Assembly: GCA_010909165.1 (NCBI GenBank)
Contig: MU008198.1
Location: 1 to 64,000, forward strand
DNA from: Anthoceros angustus
Lineage: Eukaryota > Streptophyta > Anthocerotopsida > Anthocerotales > Anthocerotaceae
DNA: 64,000 nt
Direction of reading: 5' to 3'
Part shown: positions 21,378 through 31,905 of the stretch, in pieces
How the letters are laid out: every line of letters starts with the position of its first letter
Numbering within the stretch: position 1 is the stretch's first letter
Translations under genes and position numbers: made by a program
Notes under the pieces: generated by a model
Database searches by the model: none
The model's input: only the letters and a program-made list of their open reading frames with translations
Told to the model about the DNA's origin: nothing

Positions 21378-23006
21378 ATGACGATGATTCGGCTCCTGCA
21401 CCTGCTTCTGCTGCTGCTGCTGCTGCCGCTGTTCCTGGCGTGGTGCGCGCCCGGGGCCGGGCAGGGGGGCAGCTGGGAGCTGCTGGTGGAGAATGCGGGG
21501 ATCTCCTCCATGCACACAGCGGTGACGAGGTTCGGGAACGTGATCTTCCTGGACCGCACCAACATCGGGGCGTCAGAAATCCAGCTTCCGGCGGGCGTGT
21601 GCCGGGACAACCCGGGGGATCTGGTGCTGCAGCACGACTGCACGGCGCACTCGGTGCTCTTCTCCCCGGCCGACAACAATGCCATCCGGCCGCTCTTCAT
21701 CTACACCGACACATGGTGCTCGTCGGGACAGTTCTTCGCGGACGGGACGCTCTGGCAGACGGGCGGGGACAACGACGGGCTGAATCGCGTCCGCACCTTC
21801 ACGCCCTGCGCGGACGGCGGGAACTGCGACTGGCAGGAACTGAACGACGTCTACCTGCAGGACGGCCGCTGGTACGCCACCAACCAGCTGCTACCGGACG
21901 GGACGCAGATCGTGGTCGGCGGCCGCTCGGTGACTTCGCTGGAGTACATCCCGCCCAACGGTCGCGGGAAGGTGTACGTGGACCTCCTCCAGCGCTCCCT
22001 GGACGCGCAGTCCGACAACATGTACCCCTACGTCCACCTCCTCCCCAACGGCCAGCTCTTCATCTTCGCCAACCGCGACTCCATCGTCTACGACTGGACC
22101 TCCGACACGGTGGTCCGCGACCTCCCGACGCTCCAGGGCGACCCCCGGAACTACCCCTCGGCGGGCTCCTCGGTGCTCCTACCGCTGGTCGCCAGCAACG
22201 GGTTCTCGGACGCGCAGGTGGTGGTGTGCGGGGGCGCGGCGTACGGCGCCTACTTCGACCCGGCCGCCCAGCTCCCGGCCGACGACTCCTGCGGTCGCAT
22301 CAGCCCGCTGTCGAGCGACCCGGAGTGGGAGATGGAGACGATGCCGATCCGTCGAACGATGGGCGACATGATCCTCCTCCCCACGCGAGACGTGCTCATC
22401 ATCAACGGCGCCTTGACGGGATCGCAGGGCTGGGGGAACGCGCAGAACCCAGCATTCACGCCGGTTCTGTACCAGCCGAGCGCGGCCCCGGGATCGCGCT
22501 TCTCCACGCTCGCCGACGCCACAATCCCGCGGCTCTACCACTCCACAGCCAATCTCCTTCCCGACGGCCGGATCCTGATCGCCGGCTCCAACCCCCACCA
22601 GTACTACACGTTCGACGGCCAGTTCCCGACCGAGCTCCGGGTGGAGGCCTTCTCCCCCGACTACCTAGACGATCGCTACGCGGGAGCCAAGCCCTACATC
22701 GCCTACGCCCCGGACGCGATCGCGTATGGAGCCGGCTTCACCGTGGTTTTCACCACGGGGTCCGGGGCCGCGCCGGCGAGCATCGAGGTGAACCTCATGA
22801 GCGCGCCGTTCGCCACCCACTCCTTCTCCATGGGCCAGCGCCTGCTGCAACTCGCGGTCGACGACCCCCAGCCGAACCAGGGCGGCGGGTTCCAGGTCGG
22901 CGCCACCGCCCCGCCCGACGCCAACATCGCCCCGTCCGCTTACTACATGCTCTTCGTGGTGGCCGATGGCGTGCCGAGCACGGCCTCCTGGGTTCACATT
23001 GGCTGA
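21378..23006 (+). CDS. GLOX: Glyoxal oxidase-like copper radical oxidase
   Basis: Single exon, 542 residues from ATG 21378 (a second ATG at 21384 is also possible). The N terminus is a leucine-rich signal peptide, so the product is probably secreted to the wall. It has a seven-bladed galactose-oxidase-like propeller plus a C-terminal DUF1929-type domain. All predicted active-site residues are present: Cys114 (TWCSSG) and Tyr166 (RWYATNQLLPDG) for the Cys-Tyr cofactor, Tyr387-His388 (RLYHSTANLLPDGRILIAGS) and His481 (THSFSMGQR) as copper ligands. The family oxidises simple aldehydes to acids with release of H2O2. Coding GC is markedly high and no intron is present, unlike its neighbours. The frame extends 44 codons upstream of the chosen start without homology. 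Confidence 0.94.
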   Translation: MTMIRLLHLLLLLLLLPLFLAWCAPGAGQGGSWELLVENAGISSMHTAVTRFGNVIFLDRTNIGASEIQLPAGVCRDNPGDLVLQHDCTAHSVLFSPADNNAIRPLFIYTDTWCSSGQFFADGTLWQTGGDNDGLNRVRTFTPCADGGNCDWQELNDVYLQDGRWYATNQLLPDGTQIVVGGRSVTSLEYIPPNGRGKVYVDLLQRSLDAQSDNMYPYVHLLPNGQLFIFANRDSIVYDWTSDTVVRDLPTLQGDPRNYPSAGSSVLLPLVASNGFSDAQVVVCGGAAYGAYFDPAAQLPADDSCGRISPLSSDPEWEMETMPIRRTMGDMILLPTRDVLIINGALTGSQGWGNAQNPAFTPVLYQPSAAPGSRFSTLADATIPRLYHSTANLLPDGRILIAGSNPHQYYTFDGQFPTELRVEAFSPDYLDDRYAGAKPYIAYAPDAIAYGAGFTVVFTTGSGAAPASIEVNLMSAPFATHSFSMGQRLLQLAVDDPQPNQGGGFQVGATAPPDANIAPSAYYMLFVVADGVPSTASWVHIG

Positions 23007-23131
23007 TTCCTATCCACCGAACGAGCTGAAACCCGCATGGGGCGTGGGTAAGGTATTGTAGCCTGAGATTTATTTACACATTTCATAACTTGATTCCTAA
23101 CTAATTGGACTGATTGATGCTGGAGACTGTA

Positions 23132-25153
23132 CTATCCGAAATTTGTGAGAACCTTGCCGGTGAAGTGATCCCCATACACCACAGGGACCAGGCTTGGGTC
23201 CTTCCCCTTCTCACCCACGCAGAAATCCAGAGGTTCCACAAGGGCGTCGAAGTTGGGCTGCCACACACAGTTTGGGAGAGCAGATGGGTTGCGTTTGTGT
23301 GAGGAACAACAGTAGCTAGGTAGTTGGTTAGTTTGGTTACCTCGTAGAAGAAGGGGACAGACACCCGGTATTTGGTGTTCGCGTTCACTACGCGGTGTAC
23401 GGTCGAACGATATAATCCATTGCTCCAGATCTAGATACCACCACCACCAGTTTCCTGTTGGTAATGCAAGTCCACGGATTTCGAAGCTGTGAGGGAAGCA
23501 TACCTTGAGCATGTCACCGATGTTGACAACAAATGTTCCTGGTATAGGATGAGCCCACACCCACTCGCCACCTTGGGTCTTCACCTGCAAGATACTGGAG
23601 TTGATGTTGCTCGGGAGATCGTGTAGCCGTGAAGACTGGAAGAAAAGAATATGACATACCTGGAGTGCTGACACATCCGTGTCCTGATTGACTAGAGTGA
23701 GCAAGCCTGCAGCCAACCATTCAGCTACTGAGGTGAGGTGGGTTCTTGTTAGAAGAACCAGAACGGGAAACGAAAGGCCAGAGTACCGTAATCGGTGTGC
23801 TCCCCACTGTTATCGTGCCCCGACCCCATCCGGCAACAAGTACCACAGGATGCTGGTTAGTGCTAGGCTATATCTTCGCTACTGCAAAGCTCTTCAGTTT
23901 CGACAATGAAGTGTTTAGCACACAGAAAGTAGACCAGCCAATCTCAGCATCGTCGTGGTCAACAGGTTTGTGAGCCGGGGGGTAGCCGATCACCCTTAAG
24001 ATCCAAAAAGGATCTCCTCCTCTTTCACCTTCGAATGCGTCTTTAGGGCCGCCCAGTGCAAGAGCTATGCCCTGCATGATTCTCCTTCCCAGCTCTGCTC
24101 ATCACAGATAAACAACAGTGTGCCATCAGTTTAGGGTACCCCCACGGCGGCTCGTTTCCTCCTTCAAAAGGTCCCGAACTACCTTTTAATTCAGTCAGAT
24201 ACTCTTCCATGACGGGTCGAAATGAGGCTGGCTGATCCGGCCTGCTTGGGACAAAAACCACACATGTACGTGAGTTAGCCTACAAATCTAGCCTGGCAGC
24301 CGTAGACCGTAAACCGCCATGGTGGAGGCATATGCTTACCACTGATTGGGACCGTAAGATGGATGTTGAGGTGTGGAAGCAGAAACGTGAGGCACCAGCT
24401 CCCTAAAAAACTGCAAGGCCACAGCCAACAGGTAACTCCTGATAGCTGCTGGTGCTTCACGAGAACAAGATCCACTTTTCATACCAAATCCGCAATCCTC
24501 GATGGGACTCACATCAACAGCCTCGTGAAAGTCAGGCTGCCCTTTGGTGATGTTCTCCCCCACTTTCTGGTACCCCCTGGCTTCATTCCAACCCCACAGA
24601 AAAACACGCTCAGCAAATCTCACAAGCATGCTTATCCATGCTCGCTGCCAGTCTACAACTTCCACTCACCTGTAAAAGGTAGAGCTGCTCATCTTGATGC
24701 AAAACTTCTCTTCCTCAGGGAGGTCGAAAAAGGCTCTACTCACATCCAGAACTCGTTGCATCAAATCCGCGGACACCCCATGCCCTTTCTGACCAACACA
24801 AACAGAACGGAACAACACTCACTCAAGATCCAACGCCCCTCCGCACAACACATCCGTCACTAAAACCACAACCCCCAGCTGACTCAGCACATACCACGTA
24901 GAAAAACCCAATCCTTCTGCACGCCTCATCCAGCTCCTTCACAACTGCTACAACCCCCGCGTCTCCCTCCACATCAGAATCCCCCAACTTCCCAACCAAG
25001 GGGCTCACATCTGCAGAGCAACACGTAACGGTAAGAACCCCAAGAGACACAACCCGGTTCCCACCACGGCCACACTGCCATGAGAACAGCAAGCAAACAA
25101 ACGAGCTGAAGACAACGGCAGCGGTTACCGATCACGGGGATGGTTCCTGCCAT
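23132..25153 (-). CDS. 2-oxoglutarate/Fe(II)-dependent dioxygenase
   Basis: Twelve exons: 25153-25129, 25010-24895, 24788-24670, 24576-24513, 24410-24340, 24241-24183, 24094-23935, 23806-23787, 23706-23660, 23584-23504, 23430-23341, 23257-23132; 325 residues. Domain order is typical of the plant DOXC-like enzymes: IPVI-DVSPLVG start, ACRRIGFFYV, KGHGVSADLM, RGYQKVGENITKG, GIALALGG, DPFWILRVIGYP, GEHTDYGLLTLVNQD, PGTFVVNIGDMLK, YRVSVPFFYEPNFDA. Iron ligands are H208, D210 and H266; R276/S278 (YRVS) bind 2-oxoglutarate. It resembles Arabidopsis At1g35190/At3g46490-type proteins, whose substrates are unclear to me. Exon 8 is a 20-nt microexon that carries both H208 and D210. The gene is convergent with the glyoxal oxidase (126 bp between stops). 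Confidence 0.94.
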
Positions 25154-26507
25154 GTCCTCTCCGGAAGACAAGCTTAAAGTAGGGTGCTTCGACGGGCTGG
25201 CCTATCACATGTGAGAGAGCCTGTACGATTCGACTGTGAGACTCTGGGGCGTGCCTGAGAGCCCGGTCGCATCCTCCACGCCGTAACTGCGAGGGCCCGC
25301 TGTCCTTCTTCCAGAAGCCCCGTTGAGTGCGCGGTTGGCTTTCGCCTAAACGGAATGTCCTCTGGAGGAGAGAGGATGAGATATCCTCATCATCTCTCAA
25401 CAAAGTTTGTCATGTGCCCCACTAAAACCCCGCAGGCGGGAGCGAGAGGCTGACATAAATACCATCACACATGGCCGGAGAGAGCGCGGAATTGTCGGCT
25501 TTGGGTTGGCAAGTCAATGGAGGTGGGCCACGTCGGAACTTTCCTGATGTTGCCCCGACGTGTCCCGGGCCCCGGCGCCAGCGTGTCGTGCCTGCCGAGG
25601 GGACACGAGTGTGATTAAGATATTACTATATCCCACCGGATATAACATATTAATGATATATTACTGCCACGCTGCTAGCGCAGACATGCTTCGTTTGAAT
25701 TCCCTGCGTCGTTCCCGGTCGTTCGGGGGGCAGATACATTTAAAGACGGGACCAGGAGGACTGGGAAACCGGAGGACCGGCTGCTGATGCTGCAGCGCCG
25801 GCGCCAGCGCCTTTTTGCCTTGCCTTGCCTGGACTTGCCTTCCCTCCCTCGCTGGCTCGCTGGCTCGCTGGCTACTTCCTGCCTCCCTTCCTTCCGGTGT
25901 CCGTGCCTGCCTCCTGCATCTCCTTGCGCGGTCCGCCGCTTCGCCGTTCCTGCGTCTCTTTTGACTCCAAGGTCGCGTCAGGGGGCCCGGAGGACGTCGT
26001 GTGCAGCCCGGCAGAGGTGGTTTTGTTGCATCCACGCTGCCTTGTGGCCGACTCCACGGGATCTGTGAAGCGAAGCCAGCGTTCAATTCGGGCTGTCGGG
26101 AGTTGGGAGACGCGGGCTCGCTCGGCGCGTTGTGGGTGGAATGGGCTTTGATCCGGCGTGCCCGGCGGAGGTGGCGGCATTCGGTGTGGGCGTATGTTCG
26201 GGAGGCAGGGGGAGGATGCAGGAACTAGTTTGAATTATGCCCGGTGTGGTGTGGTGTGGTGTGGTGTGGTTGGGATGAGCGAACCGGGATGTGGGGTGTG
26301 ATGAGCTGCAGCTGCTGTGAGGGAGCTTAATAATTTATCGGTGTTGGAGCGGGGGTGAATCCGGTTGAGCTTGAAGCGGATTTAGAACGTGGCGCGGGTG
26401 CTTTCGGCGGGTGGGTTTGAAGTGGAATTTTCACCTTGGTTTCCGGGGCGAGATTGTGTGGGGAGGGGGGGAAGTTGGAATCCGGGTGGTGTGGGAGAGT
26501 GTCAGCT
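25154..26507. promoter_or_regulatory. Divergent intergenic region
   Basis: Lies between the starts of the dioxygenase (leftward) and the C2-GRAM gene (rightward), so it must hold both promoters. The right half is pyrimidine-rich with repeated ctggctcg (about 25853-25872) and a gtggt pentanucleotide run (about 26240-26272). I did not identify a core promoter element with confidence and see no gene. Confidence 0.45.
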
Positions 26508-29500
26508 ATGAAGCTCCACGTGCAGGTTATGGAGGCCCGGGACCTCCTGGGCCGGGACCCGAACGGGTTCAGTGATCCCTTTGTGAGGCTGCACCTGGGG
26601 AGTACCAAGGCCAAGTCGTCGGTGGTCAGCAAGAATTTGAGCCCGATGTGGTACGAGGACTTCTACTTCAATGTTGGGGACCTGGACGAAGAGCTGATTG
26701 TTACGGTTTGGGATCAAGATAGGGTTTTCGATGACTTTCTGGGACAGATGAAGATGCCCGTGTCCAATGTGCTGGACGCTGAGAAGCAGTCGCTGCCGCC
26801 AGCGTGGTACCCGCTGCAGAAAAAGAGCGAGAAGTCCAAGGTTGCTGTTTCAGGTGATGGGTCGCTTCCGGCTGCACTCGCAGTGTAGGAAGGGATTGCG
26901 CTTGAGATGAAGCAGGTGGTCCGGAATTTGAGGTGGACTGCCAGTTCTGACTTGTGTTCTGATGCTCTTGTGTTGTCCAGGGGAAATTTTGTTGGGCTTC
27001 TCCCTCTATGGTCGTGCGGGGTCGTCGCACCCTGGGTCGGCACACCCTCTCCCTCATGTACAGAGCCCCCGTTTCTTGCCTACTTCGGTTGACACGCTTC
27101 ATATCCGAACTAACTCTTTGGATTCCGATAGCTCTGAGACAGATTCTGTTGCAGCTCTAGACAGTCCAACAGTCCCCTTCGCCTCACCTGAGCCCTCTAG
27201 GTTTCATTTATCTTCTCCGCTAGGAGACAGCCCCTCTATTGGCTCCCCTGATGCGGGGAGCCCAAGGTTTTCTGACTCTGGAACGCCGAGGTTTGCCGGG
27301 GATGGCAGCAGGTTTGGCTTTGAAGGAAGAATAGCATCTCCGTCTCCACTGGGTGACCATTCTTCTTCGGATAGCACAAGGTACTCCGAGGGCTCTGTGG
27401 ACAGAAGTCGCAAGAATCGCCGTCGGTCCTTTGGAAGGCTCAGTGGTCTTTTCGCAACCCGGCGATCCCAGACTCTCAATGGGGCTGCTTTATCAAGTCC
27501 CTCGGAAAGGGGCCCTCCAGATGCCCAGCTTAGTTCGGATCAAGGCAGTGAATTAAGTGGCGAGGAAGCTGAGGGCACCTCTGAACGAGAGTTGCCCATG
27601 TCCTTTTTCGAGGACGATGGTACAAATGATGTTCCGAAAAGTGGTGCAGCTGAGCCAAGTGGTGATGAGGAGGACGACATTCCTCCTCTACCGGGAGGTA
27701 TTGTCTTGGATCAATCTTATGCTGTTAGTTTCAAAACCTTGAATGCACTGCTGTTCAAGCCAGGGTCAGATTTTGTCAAAGACGTTACTTCAGCACAGAA
27801 AACTACGGAGTTGGTGGAGGGTCCGTGGGAGCAATCGCCGGAGGGAAATAAAAGGAGGATAGTAACTTATGTGAAAGCTGCAACAAGGCTGGTAAAAGCA
27901 GTCAAAGCCACTGAGGAGCAGACCTATATCAAGGCTGACTCTAAGGGTTTTGCAGTTCTCATGTGTGTCAGCACACCAGACGTACCTTACGGGGACTCAT
28001 TCAAAACGGAGGTGCAAATGAATATGACTCCTGGCCCAGATCTGCCCACAGGTGAAAAGACTTCACATCTTACAATCTCCTGGAGAATGAACTTCGAAAA
28101 GAAGACCCTGATGAAATCCGTGATAGAAAACGGTGCTCGCCAGGGTATCAGGGATACTTATCAGTTGTATGGTGAGGTATATTTTTTCCTCGTGTTTCAC
28201 ATCTGTATGTGCAGTATCCTTGGTGCTCCAGTGCCCAATTTTGATTGTTTCGGGCTCATGGTCACTTTTGCGTCATGTGGATCAGGTCCTAGCCAAGTAT
28301 GCTAAGCCGATCAGCAATGCACAACTGGGCAGCAGGCCAATTGTCGAGGATGTGACTCCAAAAAGTGACTGGGAGGCAGCTCTTGAATACTTTGGGAACC
28401 TCCCTGTGATATTGTGTTTATTCTCACTGGCTTTTATGCTTCTACACATCCGATTGGCACTGCCAGGAGTGAGGAAACTGGGACTGGAGTTTTGGTGGTT
28501 CGACTTTCCAGACACTTTGGGAGAACTGTTCACCTCAGCTGTTGTAGTCCTTCAAGTTGAGCATGTAGCAAAGATGATCTATCGTTTTCTGCGAGCACGA
28601 TATTTGCGAAGTATGTCCACTCACCTTGCCTGGTTCGAGTATGGTGTTGAACATCCATGTGCCTTGGAGCTGAGCTTTGCTGTTCAGCTTGAGGTGTAGC
28701 CAAAGCAAAGCACATGATTTCAGCAAGTAGTTTTCAGTGGGTGGGTTTTAACATGATACAGTCTGTGTACGCCAGGTAGCGACCATGGCATCAAAGCACA
28801 GGGAGATGGGTGGCTTCTCACTGTAACCCTTCTTGAGGCTGAGAATTTACCCTCAGCTGACCTCACTGGATACTCCGATCCATATGTTGTATTCACGTGC
28901 AATGGGAAGTACCGCACTAGTTCTGTCAAGTTGCAGACTCTGAACCCACAATGGCGAGGTATGAAGTTCTCATTCAATTGGTCTGTGTCCCTCAGGTCAT
29001 GAAAGGCCCCTGAACTTCATAACTTATGGGCATGTTTGATTGTGCAGAGATCTTTGAGTTTGATGCAACAGAGGATCCTCCTTCAACAATGGATGTAGAA
29101 GTTGTTGATTATGATGGCCCTCTGTCTGAACCAGAATCACTGGGCCATGCAGAGATCAATTTCCTAAAGATGACACCTGACCAGTTGGCGGACCTATGGA
29201 TATCTTTGAGTGGAAAGAAAGCTAAGTTGTGTGGGTCCAGGCTGCATTTACGTGTGTACTTGAGAAACACCAAGGAAGCTGATGTCCGTCCTGAGTACCT
29301 AGAGAAGGTGGAAAAGGAGGCAAAGACCAAGGTAACGTGGAGCTGCACTAATTTATCTCACACTTCTATATAAACCCCAGGAAGTATTCCTCTAATCTAG
29401 TGAAATGTGCAGATTGGAAAGCGCTCCCCTCAACGGAATACTTCTTTCCAAAGGCTATTCTCGCTTCCAGAGGAGGAATTTCTTATCAATGATTTTGCGT

Positions 29501-30896
29501 GCGCTGTTAAGAAGAAGATACCTTTGCAGGTATTGTTTGTCATGCAAACTGCTCTAAATCGGCCCCTGCCTTAAAGACCATGTTGAGAATGTTGTGTGTT
29601 TTTTCAACAGGGTCGGGTATTTTTGTCACCTCGAATGCTGGGGTTCTACTCCAACCTTTTTGGTCATAAAACCAAATTTTCTCTTCTGTGGGAGGACATC
29701 GATGAGATTAAAGAATTAACTCCATCCTTAGCTTCGGTGGGCACTTTGTTCAATCCATCAATCGTAATTTTTGTTCGCAAAGGTCGTGGGAAGGATGCCA
29801 GACAAGGTGCAAGGCGGATGGATGCTTCTGGCCGGTTGAAGTTTCAGTTGCTGTCATTTGTACGTCCTGGACCAGCTTTCAGGTAATTTGAGTATGGAGA
29901 AGTTGTCAATTGGTGATTGGCTAGCCACCATGATATTGAACAGCTTTTTTCCTTGTCTCAGAACTATAATAGCCCTGTGGAAAAACCGAACGCTTAGTCC
30001 TGAGCAGCAGATGGAAATTGTTGCAAGTGTTGAGGCCGGGGACATGAAATACGCTGTGGCTGAAAGACAAGCTGATGACGATGCTCCTTTCTTGGGAGTA
30101 GAAGATGCCAAAATGACTCAGGTCTCGTCATTGGAAGTTCCTGTAACGGTGAGTTATATTCTCTCCCTTCGTGCGTCGGAACAACCACATCATTCAAGAC
30201 TCTCACTACATCCTTTGAGATGTTGTAACATCAGTCTCCTGTGCATGTTTGCAGGTTGAGCAAGTTCTTTGTTTGTTTGAAGATGACAATCTAGATGAAC
30301 GCATAGCATCAAAGTCTGGATGTCTGAACTACAACACGACTCCTTGGGAGCCTGTGCGGGACAAGCCGCTCGTGCATCGTAGGCAAGTGAACTACAAGTA
30401 CTCCAATCGCCTTTGTCGATTTGGGAGTGTCGTGACCTGTGCACAACAGAGAACAGTTTCAGAGGACAAGAAGTTGGCTGTGATGGAGGAGATTCTGACA
30501 CTACATGATGTGCCTTTCGGAGATCACTTTCAGGTAGACCTCAGGACTCTTCAGTGCTGTTGTTTTCGGCGTCCACTAGGAGAAGCAAATCCCCCAAATA
30601 CAGTAGTTTTCCCTGGTTCTAGTCCAGTCCCATTTAAAGCTGTTACCTCTTGTGTGCAGGTGCACATTCGGAAGGAGCTGGAAACTGTGTCAATAAACAA
30701 TCCCCAGAGTGTGTGCAAGGTCTTCCTAGGGGTTGCTTGGCACAAGAGTACCGTCTTTCAAAAACGGATCACCAAGAACATCCATGAAAACATTGCCAAG
30801 CAGGTGAAGGAGAAGATGGAGTTGACTGCAAAGGAGATCAAGCTTAAAAAAGAGGGGGGAAACTGCCTCTGTAAGTCTACCCGTGGAGGAGGATGA
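26508..30896 (+). CDS. C2-GRAM-VASt domain membrane protein
   Basis: Ten exons: 26508-26853, 26981-28176, 28286-28610, 28776-28958, 29048-29331, 29413-29529, 29611-29882, 29962-30148, 30255-30533, 30660-30896; 1,141 residues. Order: C2-A (1-105, MKLHVQVMEARDLLGRDPNG), a Ser-rich disordered linker (about 130-350), VASt-1 (about 358-520), a membrane segment (about 552-572, ILCLFSLAFMLLHIRL), C2-B (about 632-760, LLEAENLPSADLTGYSDPYV), GRAM (about 790-915, EEEFLINDFACAVKKKIPLQ), and VASt-2 (about 960-1120, VEQVLCLFEDDNLDERI). This is the architecture of plant At1g03370/At5g50170-type proteins. VASt/StART-like domains bind sterols and C2/GRAM bind phospholipids, so a role at membrane contact sites is a reasonable inference. 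The start ATG is fixed by the C2 beta-1 strand. An alternative 3' exon is discussed in the findings. Confidence 0.93.
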
Positions 30897-31905
30897 TGGC
30901 AGGTGAACTTTGTGATTTTCTTCATGGTTGCCATTAATATCTCCCTTTCGACTGTTGTGCTGGTTACAACAATACTCCGTATGTGCCAAGGCTCAGCAAC
31001 TCAGCGAGATGGTAGACCGATAACCGAAGCAGGCATGTTCCAGTATGGTTTGGTGAAGGGACAAGTTATGACTTCAAGAGCCGGAGCTTGCACTACAGTC
31101 CTCGAAGTGTGAAACCCAGGCCCAGCTGGCAGCCATGAGCTTACACGCTGTGGCCTGTTGAGGAGTTGAGTTGGACCATGAAGAATTCACGCTGCTGTAA
31201 AAAGGTGTCCTGTCAGTTGCGAGCAGTTTCTGTACAGCTAATGCCGGTCCCTGATGAGGGGGAGATGGACCAGATGAGCATGTTGTGAATTTTTGTTAGT
31301 GAAGGAGACAATTTCTTTCTGTTCAACATGCAATGAGGAGGCAGAGCAAGGGAGAAAAGGAGGCGAACAATCAGAGAGTTGTGATGCCCACAACCAGATG
31401 TGGCGAAAGAGCCAGATAATAAATGTTCACGAAGACTCGGTGGTGTGGATTTCCGGATCATAGGAGCATCGTGTACAGCAGCGTGAATTCTTTGGTCAAC
31501 CTGCGCTGAGCAGGTGCAATGTAAAGTACTGTGTAATTATGTGAGGGCGCTGCCGCCGCAGCTTGATTGCGTAGAACTTGTGAACTAATAAAGGCCTGGG
31601 TCTTTGAGGTCCACTGTCCTGTACTGGGTCATTTGAATTCCTTGCACATTAGCAAGTCCGAGGAGACAGCATATGGAAGGAGGTTAGTGTTCGAGCACAT
31701 ATCGCTGCTATGCCAGTGTGGTGTTGCCTAGAATTCCAGTCGTAGAGCCACCCTTAATCACACCCGCTTCCGAGGTAAAGTGGATGCATGTTGCTGTAGT
31801 TTGGCTGCAGATGGCCTCCTTATGTATACTTGGTGTACTCAATCGCACTCTGCAGCCTCCCTTACCATCGTTGTCGTTTCAGGGTGCAATGCTGCCAGCA
31901 GCAGT
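30897..31905. other. 3' UTR/intergenic between two plus-strand genes
   Basis: Contains an in-frame 70-codon open stretch (30903-31112) with a hydrophobic helix just after the stop of the C2-GRAM gene. There is also an AATAAA at about 31587-31592 that could serve polyadenylation. No separate gene seen. Confidence 0.5.

Noticed and set aside
22179..22598. Antisense ORFs inside the glyoxal oxidase gene
   Set aside because: Shadows of a GC-rich coding exon; the plus-strand frame has all catalytic motifs.
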